Part shown: positions 47,195 to 58,255 of the stretch, piece after piece
How positions within the stretch are numbered: position 1 is the first letter of the stretch
How the letters are laid out: each line of letters starts with the position of its first letter
Source: Euryodendron excelsum
Taxonomy: Eukaryota; Streptophyta; Magnoliopsida; Ericales; Pentaphylacaceae
Direction of reading: 5' to 3'
NCBI GenBank assembly: GCA_033060915.1
Contig: CM065390.1
Span: 24,026,001 to 24,090,000 of the forward strand
Length of the DNA: 64,000 nucleotides
Position numbers and translations under genes: made by a program
Notes under the pieces: generated by a model
What the model was told of the DNA's origin: nothing
Database searches by the model: none
The model's input: only the letters and a program-made list of their open reading frames with translations

Positions 47195-47595
47195 GAGCTA
47201 AAATTAAATGATTTCTGATTTAAAAGTAAACACATGATCTCTTATGATTTGGACTTATTTGCAAAATACATAAAAATTGTTAGATTTAATAGAAATTCTA
47301 TCATAAGGCTATTTTTTTTATTTTATATCTTCAAATTAGAACATCAAAAAGGCAATTTGGTGAAATAACAAAAAACAAATTTCTCGAAAGACAACCCTTT
47401 ATTTTGTCATAAAAGGGCTAAATTATCTTTTTGAAGTTCTAATTTGATAAGATAAAATAACAAAAATACTCTTATAACAAAATTTTTGTTAAATTTAGCG
47501 ATTTTCATCTATTTTATAGATAAGTTCAAACCACATGAGAGTTATGTGTTTATTTTTTAACCACAGAGGGCCATCTAATTTTGGTTCAAACTCTC
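47195..47595. repeat. Inverted-repeat (foldback) segment
   Basis: Arms of about 190 bp: GCTAAAATTAAATG ... AGTAAACACAT ... AAATTAGAACATC on the left and its complement on the right (GAAGTTCTAATTTG ... ATGTGTTTATTTT ... CATCTAATTTTGG). Probably a decayed MITE; ends and target duplication are unclear. Confidence 0.55.
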
Positions 47596-48338
47596 TTTTT
47601 GTAATTAAATAATGATATACAACCAGAAAATCTATATAAAGTTTTTGTATAGAATAATGTAGTTGAATGATATTTTTTACTTTAAAACAAGACATCTATC
47701 ATTACGATTCTTAATTACAAAAAATACCATTGTCATACCAATAGAATTTTCTCAATAAATTTTATGGAAGAATAGTATTTTTCTTGTTAATTATTTTGAA
47801 ACAAACAAGAGGTATTAAAAGTTAGTCTATATTTCCTATTGCTATTGGTTAACCAAACAAAGATAAGAGATATGCCGCTTCCCTTACTTCCCTTTTCTTG
47901 TTTGAAACTTGTGAATGGTTAAAAAAGACAAAGGACAAAAAGTAAGCAAAAGAGAAATGGTAGAGAAAATGTACTTTCCTTGTTTGGTTTTACAAAGAAT
48001 ATAGGAGGAAAATAAAAGAGAAATATTTTTTTATTATTTAAAATTAAAAGAAAAGAGAAAAGAAAGATGAAAAGATAGTGTCATTATTTTCCCTTGTTTT
48101 TTTTTTTTTTTCTTTTTCCCGTTCCCTTGTTTTTCTCAATCAAACGGGTGGGGAAGAAAAAAAATAATTATTTTGCCCTGCCTTGCCTTCTAAAGTTCCA
48201 AACAGGTTTGGATCCCTAAACTCCTCTCCATCCGGAAAGTGTAAAAAGGCTTGTTCGAATAAACCCAAGCCAGCCTGCGCGCAAGTTCCATTGCCCTCCA
48301 ATCACCTCACGATTTGAACCAAAAACAGTAACACAAAC

Positions 48339-49575
48339 ATGAGCAAAGAAGCCGAGTACCACTCCAAGGATTTCGACTGGGACCAACTCAGGCAAGAGAT
48401 CGAAAGTGATCCCTCTTTTCGCTACCACTTGCTACCTCTCGATGATGGCCATACCAATCCTTCTTCCTCTCAATCTCTTTCTGGGTCATCTCCTTCCCAA
48501 GATTCGGAGGCATGGAACGAGTTTCACACTCGTCACTCAACCGGAAAATTCTTTAAGGTTCACCCTCTTTCTCTGTACTCACTGATACATATTACATGTG
48601 CACAAAGACTCAAATTTATACATGTTTATGTATGGTTGCGTATGCAACTGTATTTGCGTCTTTGTACACGGAAATGCTTGTACCTACATGGGGTTTTGTT
48701 GTTTTGTTGGAAATATAGTCTTGAATTTGAATGCAATGAACCCCAATCAAAGATTGATTCGGCTGTACCATTTTTGTGAAACTTCTTTTTCTTGTTTTCA
48801 TTATTCAGCTAAACTAGAAAACTAAAATAGATATCAGCCACTCAAGGAACACTGATTCCTGAGATTTGTCTCTCTCTCTCTCCATTTTTTTTTTTTTTTT
48901 TTTGTTGGGGGGGGGGGGGGGGGGACAAACGATAAGAGATGGAATCTTACTTATGGGAAAAAACCATATTAAGATCTAACTTGAATTAATTCAACAGATT
49001 ATTACACTGCTGAATTCTCCCCTACATTACTAGTGCTCAGTGGTGGACCCACGGATTTTTTTTTCGGCCCCCGGGGGGGGCGCTAAGATAAAAATACTTC
49101 AATTTTGGGGTGTCAAGGTAAAGTTTTGGGGCCAATACACTATTTCTTACGATAAACATTCAAGAAATTACAGGACCTAAACAGAATTTCAAAAACTCAG
49201 GGGGGCTTGAGCGCCTCTTGGTTTACACACGGTTCCACCCCTGCTTGTGCTTTGATTTTTTTGCACAGAGGCAGAGAAAACTTCAATCCTGGAGGTTTGA
49301 GTCTGTAGAAGCATCTGCTGCGAAATTTATCTAAGCTTGATTTATGTAGTACATTCACACCTTATGTGATTGAATATAAATAGAGTCTAACAAGAAAAAG
49401 TTAATATTGAACTTTTGACTTTGTTGAACTCCAATTTTAAGCCTTTGTTTCTTTACAAATTGTTTGGTATTGACTAATAATGACCTCTGTTAAAATTGAC
49501 TGTGGTTTATGCAGTAATTTCACGGCCTAAATATAGACCTTCTATGTTGATTAGGTAAAAATCCATATAAGACTA

Positions 49576-49638
<63 letters not shown>

Positions 49639-52600
49639 GTGAGTTGATTTTGAAGATGAAGAGGAAAGGGAGGGACTTGTGGTTTGATGGATGTATAGTT
49701 GTGATTTTGAAGATATGTAAAGAATGGTGTGAAAACAACTTTACGCTCTCCAATGATTTATTTATTTATTTTTTTGGGTGAGAACTACAATGAATTAGTT
49801 GATGGTACAATAGCATGGACATAAGTTTAAGTTATATGAAATCACTGATAGTCCTATTTGAGAGTTGAGACTTGAAAGAGCTAAGAGATTCAGAACTTAG
49901 TACATAAAATTAAAGTGAATGGACTCTTTCCTGATTTAAAGTGCCAGAAACGGTATCAGCAACAAAACTGGAAGAGTGAAGCTGAGGTATGTGAGAGGGC
50001 CAGTCTTTTTGAAAAACTAGTTAAATGCCCGAAAAGGAAATATTGGAAAAGAAGAAAAATATCACTCCCATGCCCAGCATCTGTCGAAGCAAATTAATGC
50101 TTTGTGTATGTGGTAGGTATCGAAGTGGCTTTGAAAAAAAAGTTTTTTGGCTTGTTTTCATGTGACTATTGCAATATAGACTATCAACATTCAAGATGTA
50201 CGTGGATGGACGAATTGTGTCTTCAATTATTGAAATCAGCCAGAGTCTTATGGCAAACATATTAGCATTGTATTTAGTTCTGTTTATAGTTTGCCTCGTT
50301 AGCTATATTATTGGCTTGATAGAATGTTATGCATATGCATTCATCAGTGTGGCTGAGGGTATGGATTTCTGCAGTACTTGTCCTTATGGAGATAATTGAT
50401 GCTACAGCTTACATGGTCCATCAATATGACCCCTTAGGATGCTAGAATGCTACAAAATTATGGTTTTGATACTGATTTCAGGGTCAGCTCAATCCAAACT
50501 ATTGCACAACCTTGAGTCAATGGAGACTATGGTTTCAGTATAGGATTGATAATGAGCATGCCACTATTGTGTTGGTTAGGTTCAGAGTAGTTGCAAATCT
50601 TTATCCTTGTATTCCATACAAGGTTAGTAAAATCTATTTATTTTCTCATGATATCAAGAAAGCTTCATGTTAGCTGCCTAAATATTAGGGCCGTAACTTT
50701 TACATTATTTTGGTTCTAGAAAATCCCAAAGGAAAAATAACTTAACTAAGGTACTGTTGCATAGGCATTTCAGAAGTATTTATCTTGAATTTAAGAGAAA
50801 AGATGGAGAAGAGATTTTTGCTTTTACAAAATTGATACCTTTAGAGAACAATCCAAATGGTGCCAATATATGTGACAAAGTCAAGGTTCTTGTTCTGTTG
50901 TATCCCAAAGAAAGATAAAAGTAAAATTCAAATGTTTTTTCTTTTTTCTGTTTCTTTTCTCATCATATTAGAAGAGCATATTGGCAAGGATCAAATTTTC
51001 GTTTTGGTGTGATGTTTTGATTGAAACAAACAGAAACATTTTGGAAACCTTTCTAAAATGTTTCGGGATGTTTCTGAAATATTTTTGAAGTGATAAATAA
51101 ACTAAAATCTTTGTATTTTCTTAATAAAAATTGTACAACATTTAAAAGTTCTAAATTTATGTGGACACAAGTTATTGTTTTGGTAAAGAGCGTTGTGTTT
51201 TGGTGCATTTCTCTATATTCCGGTATGTTTTGATTGAAACACCAGATTTTCGTTATTCAACTAATGTTCCGTTTTGGTCTCTTAGGAAATAGAAACATTT
51301 CGGCTATTTTGATGGAAACAAATGGAAAATCTGTTCGTTGATATGGGTAAATCTAATAGTAACTGGTTTCTTTATTTGACTTTAAAAAAAAAAAAGTTGA
51401 CTCAGCAAGCTCCACGTGGTGCTTCTAGTCTGCTCTGACGGATTTTAGACTTTGAGATTAACTTGGGCTTCTTAGTTGTCCCTTCTTACTTAGTTGATAT
51501 TTATGTGTTGTTTAAGCTTATTTTCTAGGTACATATCTGAATGTTAATTAATTGAACTTCTTTTAAATATTCATGATACGTGCACTTATTTCTTTTAAGT
51601 AACTCAATATTATTCACAAAAAGAGCTAGAAGGGTACAAAGAAAACTAGAACCCATCTATAAAACCAAGCTTTCCTATGAAATCAATGGGAGCAAACCAA
51701 AATTCCCAGAAACCAAAAATGAAACATATGCATCAAATTGATTTCTATCTATGCACTGGCACTTTGACATGCTTGATAGATACATACAATCGTTAATGGT
51801 GTTCTTGAATTATATGGAAGCTGATCCTTCTATTTCATTTACTTTTGTAACTTTGTTTGAACTTTTTGCATGTCTAATGTTGAACTTTGATTGTTGGTTG
51901 CAGGAAAGACGATATTTGTTGAGGGAGTTTCCTGAACTATTGTCTTGTGATGAATATTCAAAGGTTTTGGAGGTGGGATGTGGTAATGGAAGTACCATTC
52001 TACCAATATTACGGTAATTCTTAGAATTTCCTAATGTTGAACTTAATGTCTGGCACCGATGTTATGAATTTTCAATTCTTGAAGTAATTCTTTTGAACTA
52101 TTGTACTCCTTGAGATACTCTAAAGCTTAAGGTTGTACTAGTCTATGGGCTCTCTCATTTGAACTACATATACTATTTCCAAGATTCACTTATTTGTACA
52201 ATCCTTCATTCGAACCACTGTTTGTGATGTCATAAGCTGAACCTAGGATTTAATTTAGAAGTAGATGTTTGCAAACCAAAGGGGATATCAAAGTTCAGGT
52301 TCCTCCTATTTTAGAACGAACTTTGGTTTCTCGCTTTAATGACGCAACCTGCGCTAGGTTTCCCAAAATAGGAAAATATAATTCCTCAATGCGAGATAAA
52401 TAAAAAAGAGAGTGGGTGACAATGATGAGAAGCCGGTGGAGAGAAACGAGAGGATTTAGCAGCTATGCTAATCTTGATGAAAATCTGCAAAAATCTTTGA
52501 CACTGCGAGGTTCTTCCTAATCCTCGATCTTATGTACTGGTGCTCCCGCAATGAATCTCTGCTTAGATTCTTTTTGAATTCTTCAAGCAGTTCGTAGACT

Positions 52601-55600
52601 TACAAATCCTATTAAAAACTTATGCTACTTGTGCTGGGGTTCTTGAAGCTAGGAAATATTTGCTCATTGTGACATAAAGAAGAAAGAAAGCGAATGAGAG
52701 GGAAGATGGGAGACAAGCAGAGAAGGAGAGAAGAGGAATATTCCAAAAAATGGAGCAAGATAAGGATGGATAAGAGACAGAAAGCGAGAAGAGTCTGAGA
52801 AGAAAGAGAAAAATTAGGAAAAGCATTAGACAAGTTTAGGGAGATGTTTGAATAAAGAGAGAAAAGCAAGACGAGTGAAAAGTTCCAAGAGTTAAGAGAG
52901 AAAGAAAAGAATAAAACCATCAAAATACATCAATGTTAACTTTCAAGCCTTCTAAGAGGACTAATGACTAACATACATTAATTGATAACGCAGTGATGTA
53001 GTGGCTAAAAATGAGTATTCAACAAGGATCAAAATTTCGTTTCGAGAGGTCATCCCGGTTGGCTCGGAAATGGAAACGTTTCGGAAATAATTCGGAAATG
53101 TTTTGGATGTTTCAGAAACATTTGAAAAGTGACAAATATTAAAATACAATATTTTGTATTTTTCTCAATAAAAATTGTACATCTATGAGAAGTTTTAAAT
53201 TTAGGTTGGCATAACTTATTATTTTAGCATATAGCATTGCATTTTGATGCATTTTTCTATATTATAGTCGTTTTGATGGAAATAGTAGTGTTTCGTTATT
53301 CCACTAGTGTTTCGTTTCGGTCTCTTAGGAAACGGAAACGTTTCGGTTGTTTCAATGAAAACAAATGGAAATTTTGTTCTTTGGTATGCAGGAGTGAGAA
53401 TTGGATAACCAACAGTAGTTCTTTTGCTAGGTGGGTTAGAAAAGAGGTAGCAACTTTTTTCCGCTGCTATTTATTTTCTTTATTGGAATCATAATCAAGA
53501 GTTGGATAGGAGTAATATTGGTTGGCTTTCCCATAAAATATGGATAGTCTAATGTTCATCATAGATGTCTCCTTCTCTCATGATTTAATATAGAGAGAAT
53601 GGTGACGTTAAGAGCGAAGCATGGGAAAAGCTTGACTATATTTTAGTGGGGCTAAGAAACTGTGTCAAAGATGAATTTTCAGATCATAAACATCAGAGCA
53701 TGATATAGTTTTTTCCATACGAGACCTAAGGGGTGCACATTTAAAGGAGTTTATTAAGACAAATTTCTTGTAGAACCAGGTTGTTCTTTTCAATTCATAT
53801 TACTGTCACGTGTTTAGAAGTCATCATTCATTCTTGAATGAAGACTTAGACTGTACGATATTTCTTAAGTGTTCCCAACTTGTATTAATTGCCAATGGCT
53901 GGTGAAACACAGCTTTTGGTTCTGCCTGCAAAGTCTACTTCTAGTTTTATTCTACGTGGTGATTCGAGTTATAGGATCACACTTGTTTTACCATAATACT
54001 CTACCACCCTAGCAATTTACATTTTTGGAACAACGTTTCGAAACATGGTACACTAGCGTTCGAAAACGTTGAATTTAGCTATCAAAAGCGATTCCAAATT
54101 TTTTTCCTATCTATTTCTTTCTATTTCTTTGAAGGTCCCTTGATGAGGGAAAAGAATCAAATATAATGAACCAAAATGGAGGGAGAATAGAATTTTAGCG
54201 TAACAATATGCAAAAAAAAAAAAAGGGGCCATAATACTCCTAGTATTTGTTTTTAGATTATTAATTTGAAAAAACATAGATTATATTTCATTAAATGTCT
54301 AATTGTTAAATAAAATTGTTCTAAAAGTACCTTAATTCTAATAGTGTAAATTATACAAGTCTACTCCTAGCGTACCACATATTAGAACATGTGGTGTACC
54401 CCCTTTTCTGTTTCCGTTCCCATTACACGTACCCGAATAATCTGAGTTCTAGGTAACATAGGATCACGCTAATTTTCGTTCTCAATGGAGATTCCATAAG
54501 CACAAGTTTTGAGATGTGTGTTTAGAGTTTATAGTTGTAAAATGGTTTCCTGCTTGCATAAATCATCTGAGGAGGTTTAAACATAGACGTCTCTTTTTAG
54601 AGTTTGGAAGCTAAGGTGGCTTGCCGTGGACAATGCATGCCTTTAAAGTACCCTCTTTCTATGTGGATTTCTCCACAATATGGTCGTAACTATGTATGTT
54701 TTGATATCTATTCTATTTGAAACAGGTCTTTTAGAAAAAAATTTCAGATTATTAATGCTATGCTGGCTTAGCTCCTCCCTGGAGGCTATTGGGTTTAGCC
54801 TAGCATTGGAATAGTGCGAGTTCATACTTTATATCCCTTACTGGGTTTGTCCAAAGCAGGCTTGTCTCCCTCTCCCAAACGGCCCCCCCCCCCCCAAAAA
54901 AAAAAAAAAAAAAAAAAAAAAAACACCCAAAAGAAAAATAAAAGCGTCCAGCAGTGCACTTAGCTTGCAATGTTGATGTGGAAAATTCATGTTGTAGAGT
55001 CATATGAAAGGTATTGAATATTTAATTTTTTTTGATAAGAGGAATAGGTTGTGATTCAAGAGTACACATCCCTAGTCATAGTTAAACACCCCTTGCACCT
55101 ATTTCCCCAGCCTTCCCTTTATTGTTTGTGATGATTTTTCTCTTGCACCCCCACGTAAGCGGGCTTGGGGGCACTTTTAGAGACCAGTTGGGTCATATCA
55201 TATTTGAAATTCTCTAAAATTGGTAGGTGAGAGGATGCTACGAAGGCAGAGTTGTTGAGGTTTTTGATGGAGTTGAGAGACGTTTTCCCAATTGGGCTCT
55301 CTTTTCTACTGGTAGGTTATGGCCTGCACCTATTGATTGGGAAAGTGAAGAAAAAGAAAATCAATCTTTCAAAGTTTGAAGTCATCTGCTCTTAAATTTC
55401 CTGTGGTTGCTTGGACTTGCCGGTTTCTCATGCATGGCAGTTTGGAATAAGTTGTTTTTGTTGGCAGATAGAGGAATGACATCTTTGGAAGAATAGATAA
55501 TAGATAAGTACCCTGCTTGAGCAGTGGTGTCATATGTCCCTTTTCAAGGCTTTGGGGTTGATCATTTGAATCTATTTCTTTTGTTCCTTGAACAGTTTTT

Positions 55601-56115
55601 ATTAAAAGTAAATATTTGCAATCTTGACTAGCTTGTGTACTTGTAGAGATTAATTCAGAGTTCCAGATTCTTCTGGCCATATGCTTGACCTATAATTTTT
55701 TTTTCTTAACATTTTTGGTTCTAGTGGCAAAGAGAGCATTAGCGTATACACTTGCGATTGTAGCATTGAGGCTCTTAAAAGGGCTGAAGAAATGATAGGT
55801 GCTGCTGAGTTAGTCTCAGTAAAACATCGCTTCCATCCATTCCCTTGTGATTTTTCTATTAGTGGGTTTCCGAAGTGGTTGGCCTGTGACCACTGCAGGG
55901 AAGTTATTATGCAAAAGCAGGACATTTGCGTTTCAGGTAGTTACTTTATCCATTGCCTTGTATGCTCCTTAATTTTGTGTGATCTATCACCGGGAACTTA
56001 GCTGATTTTGTCTACTCTTGCAGATGTTAAAGACAAGAGAGGGGCTGGTTTAAATGATCTTTCTTCTTTGAAGGAACGTAAATGCTGCCTTGGTGGGGTG
56101 GATTTTGTTACCTTG
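48339..56115 (+). CDS. METTL2/6/8-type tRNA m3C methyltransferase, N-terminal part (partial)
   Basis: Exons 48339-48557, 51904-52013, 55725-55936 and 56024-56115 join in frame with GT-AG borders for 211 aa. Exon 1 has FDWDQLRQEIESDPSFRYHLLP and WNEFHTRHSTGKFFK, the conserved N terminus before the fold. Exon 2 gives ERRYLLREFPELL and the SAM-binding motif I VLEVGCGNGS (94-103). Exon 3 gives VYTCDCSIEAL with the acidic residue at the end of strand 2 (D121), then VKHRFHPFPCDFS. Exon 4 ends GGVDFVTL, just before the family's FTLSAVP segment. These enzymes methylate N3 of C32 in tRNA anticodon loops. The remaining roughly 100-150 residues of the catalytic domain do not appear in the next 7.9 kb, so the gene either continues beyond the window through a very long intron or is truncated. 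Introns hold several MITEs. Confidence 0.88.
48885..48924. repeat. Poly(T)19 then poly(G)18 tract in METTL intron 1
   Basis: 19 T, then GTT, then 18 G. Same arrangement as 8563-8611. Confidence 0.85.
49038..49243. mobile_element. Small hAT-type MITE in METTL intron 1
   Basis: 206 bp flanked by CTAGTGCT (49030-49037) and CTTGTGCT (49244-49251), 7 of 8 identical. Left end CAGTGGTGGACCCACGG and right end, inverted, CAGGGGTGGAACCGTG are imperfect inverted repeats of the CAGTGG type found in many plant hAT MITEs. GGGGGGGCGC and GGGGGGCTTGAGCGCC words flank an AT-rich core. Confidence 0.8.
49579..49633. repeat. (GA)n microsatellite in METTL intron 1
   Basis: About 27 uninterrupted GA units. Confidence 0.95.
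50985..51340 (+). mobile_element. hAT-type MITE, GTTTCGG family, copy A (METTL intron 1)
   Basis: 356 bp, starting CAAGGATCAAATTTTCG and ending AATCTGTTCGTTG, imperfect inverted ends. Internal words TTTCGGGATGTTTC and GGAAATAGAAACATTTCGG are shared with copies B and C. The candidate 8-bp flanks match only partly, so it is probably the oldest insertion. Confidence 0.7.
53023..53383 (+). mobile_element. hAT-type MITE, GTTTCGG family, copy B (METTL intron 2)
   Basis: 361 bp, starting CAAGGATCAAAATTTCG and ending AAATTTTGTTCTTTG. Flanks GTATTCAA (53015-53022) and GTATGCAG (53384-53391) agree at 6 of 8. It aligns with copy A over its whole length. Confidence 0.75.
54883..54923. repeat. Poly(C)13-poly(A)28 tract
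   Basis: 13 C followed by 28 A in METTL intron 2; on the other strand this is T28G13, the same arrangement as at 8563 and 48885. Confidence 0.85.
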
Positions 56116-57033
56116 GTATGCGGCTAGTTTTCCAAAAATTAGGCTTAATGCATTGTTGGCATTTGATTTTCCCTTGTTTGTTTGAAAATGGATATATTGT
56201 TTTGTAGCTTATGAAGGTTTCCTTTGTTTTTTGATGGCATTTTAAGAAGTGTCTTGGGTTTCTAAGCAAGTCCAAGATCTGTGGACATTTTAGATGATTT
56301 AATAACGGAGTTCTTTGTTTAGATGATTTAATAACGAAGTTCTTTGTTATGAACTCATTCTTCCTATATTGCATTGAGGGTAGAAATTCTTTTGTCTCTA
56401 ACTATATTCTTCCTATATTGCATAAAGTCATTTCTCATTTTCAGTTTGGATGACGCTTTGGAGCGTACATCAAGTGACCCCAAGTAAGCCTTTTTTTTTT
56501 GGCTAACAGGTGTTTTGATTTTTAACATCTTGTTTGAATTTGGTCACTAGTATTGTTCGGTTGTACACATCTCGATTGTGCTTAATCTACTTTCTTTCAC
56601 TTATCAGGCAAAAGAATGATTTTTCGTCTTGATAGTTTTCCAATCCTTTAATTTGGTGTATTATTTAAGGCTTTTTCTTTCCCCCTTGTCAAGTCTAATT
56701 TTTTCAATCAGGTGTGACGTCTGTGAAAATTTCTGTTGGCTCTTTTGATGGTTTTAATTCAATATTTGAGAAAATTTGTTAGTTTATTCTCTTATAATAA
56801 TGAAAAGCTCAAGTGGAACAAAAAATGGAAACCGGGTTGGAGTTTTTTAAAAGAGCTTATAGGGTAATTTTTTTCTCTTTAAACAGTAAACTATTTATTT
56901 AAATTTACCAGTTGCAACATTTTAAGCTTTGCAAAATATTGAGTATGGGTATAGTTGTCATTTAGAAAGTATATTTTTTCTTATTTGGTTAGATACCAGT
57001 TCTAGTAACACAAAAGGATATATAAGTTGCAAG
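56116..57033. other. Sequence after METTL exon 4, no exon recognised
   Basis: No frame for the expected FTLSAVPFHRMP-type continuation. It contains a small direct duplication (about 56285-56345, TAGATGATTTAATAACG twice, 31 bp apart) and a second pair of ATTCTTCCTATATTGCAT words. A pseudo-exon near 56449-56486 has splice-like borders but an in-frame stop in the phase required. Confidence 0.5.
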
Positions 57034-57645
57034 CAAGGATCAAAATTTTGTTTCAGTGTATTGTTTCTGTCAGCTTGGAAAAAGAAATGTTTTAGAAACA
57101 AGATAGGATAGAAATGAGAAAAAAATTGGAAACATGAATGTAAGTTCATCCATGTGTATTTCTAAAGCTAATAAATTAATAATTGAACATATTTGAGGGT
57201 TTTACAGTTATTTGCATTAGAGAAAAAGATGATAGTATTGAAGAGTAAATGCTAATATGTAGTAAAAATATTTAGAAAAATAATTTTAGTTATTTTACTA
57301 ATCATTTATTAATTGAGTTGGAGAGTTGAGTTTTATTTTTAAAAAAATGAGACCGACTTAATGTTGATATTATTTGATTATAAGATAATTTGAGGCTTTA
57401 TGTTTTTCATTCATGCAGTAGTTTTTAAATGAATATTTGAAAAGTTTGGCCTAAAAATAATAAAAAAAAATACTATGGCCACAACTCACAAGCAAGGAGT
57501 AGTGTTTCGGTGCGTTTCAGTGTATTTTAGTATGTCAGTTGAACTATTGAAATTTTCGTATTTCACTAACATTTCGTTTTGGTTCCTTAAGAAATAGAAA
57601 CGTTTCGGTCGTTTTCATGGAAGCAAAATGAAATTTTGTTCCTTG
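57034..57645 (+). mobile_element. hAT-type MITE, GTTTCGG family, copy C
   Basis: 612 bp with a perfect 8-bp duplication GTTGCAAG (57026-57033 and 57646-57653). Starts CAAGGATCAAAATTTTG and ends AAATTTTGTTCCTTG, which are inverted repeats of each other. It is about 250 bp longer than copies A and B because the middle (about 57120-57490) is unrelated AT-rich sequence. This copy defines the family as hAT-type. Confidence 0.85.
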
Positions 57646-58255
57646 GTTGCAAGTAATATTACCTTTCTAAATGATGTATATGGTTTGCTTTTCCAACGAA
57701 GCTAGAAGTGTGGACACTTCTAAGGAGGCATCATTTTTGTGTTAGATACGCAATAATCAAATGTGTTTCATTAATTTTTTCAAACTTTTTAGAACTAGAC
57801 ACGCTTTGGAGAGTTGGGGTGCATTTGTCCATAGCGTAGACACATGAAATACATTGAATATTGAGAAACATGATTTGGGAGCCAATGATTAAAATAAAAC
57901 AATTTGAGTTTGTACTTAATAATCCCTCATCTTTAGGCTTTTTGATTTTAAGAATTCTAAAGCCTAAAATTTTAAATTATTTGTGAATAGAGCTTTTTAA
58001 AATAGATACTAGAACTTTTTGTTCACATTTCTTTTCCAATATACAAAATGTGAAAAAAATTTACTATTTTGATGTAATAAATATAAATGTCCTTCTAATG
58101 GAAAAAAATTGTTAAGTTGTATTTTTTTCATGTATCTATACAAACATATATACCTTTTTGTTGTGTGGCCCCTCCTACATGGTGCCATAATTTTTTTCAA
58201 AATTGCCATGTCTATAGGTCCTTATCATGTCATATCCTTAGCTAGTTAGTGGAAT

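Noticed and set aside
52612..52923. Minus-strand frames rich in Leu, Ser and Phe inside METTL intron 2
   Set aside because: They come from a purine-rich (AGAA-type) stretch on the plus strand; no membrane-protein family is recognisable and the frames overlap each other.
55218..55310. Possible extra METTL exon (frame near GCTACGAAGGCAGAG)
   Set aside because: Exon 2 ends in phase 2 with CG and exon 3 at 55725 completes it to CGT (Arg), followed by GKESISVYTCDCS exactly as the family requires. No exon is needed between.
56449..56486. Exon-like block with AG before and GTAAGC after, downstream of METTL exon 4
   Set aside because: In the required phase it reads TTT GGA TGA and stops at once; it does not resemble the expected FTLSAVP continuation.
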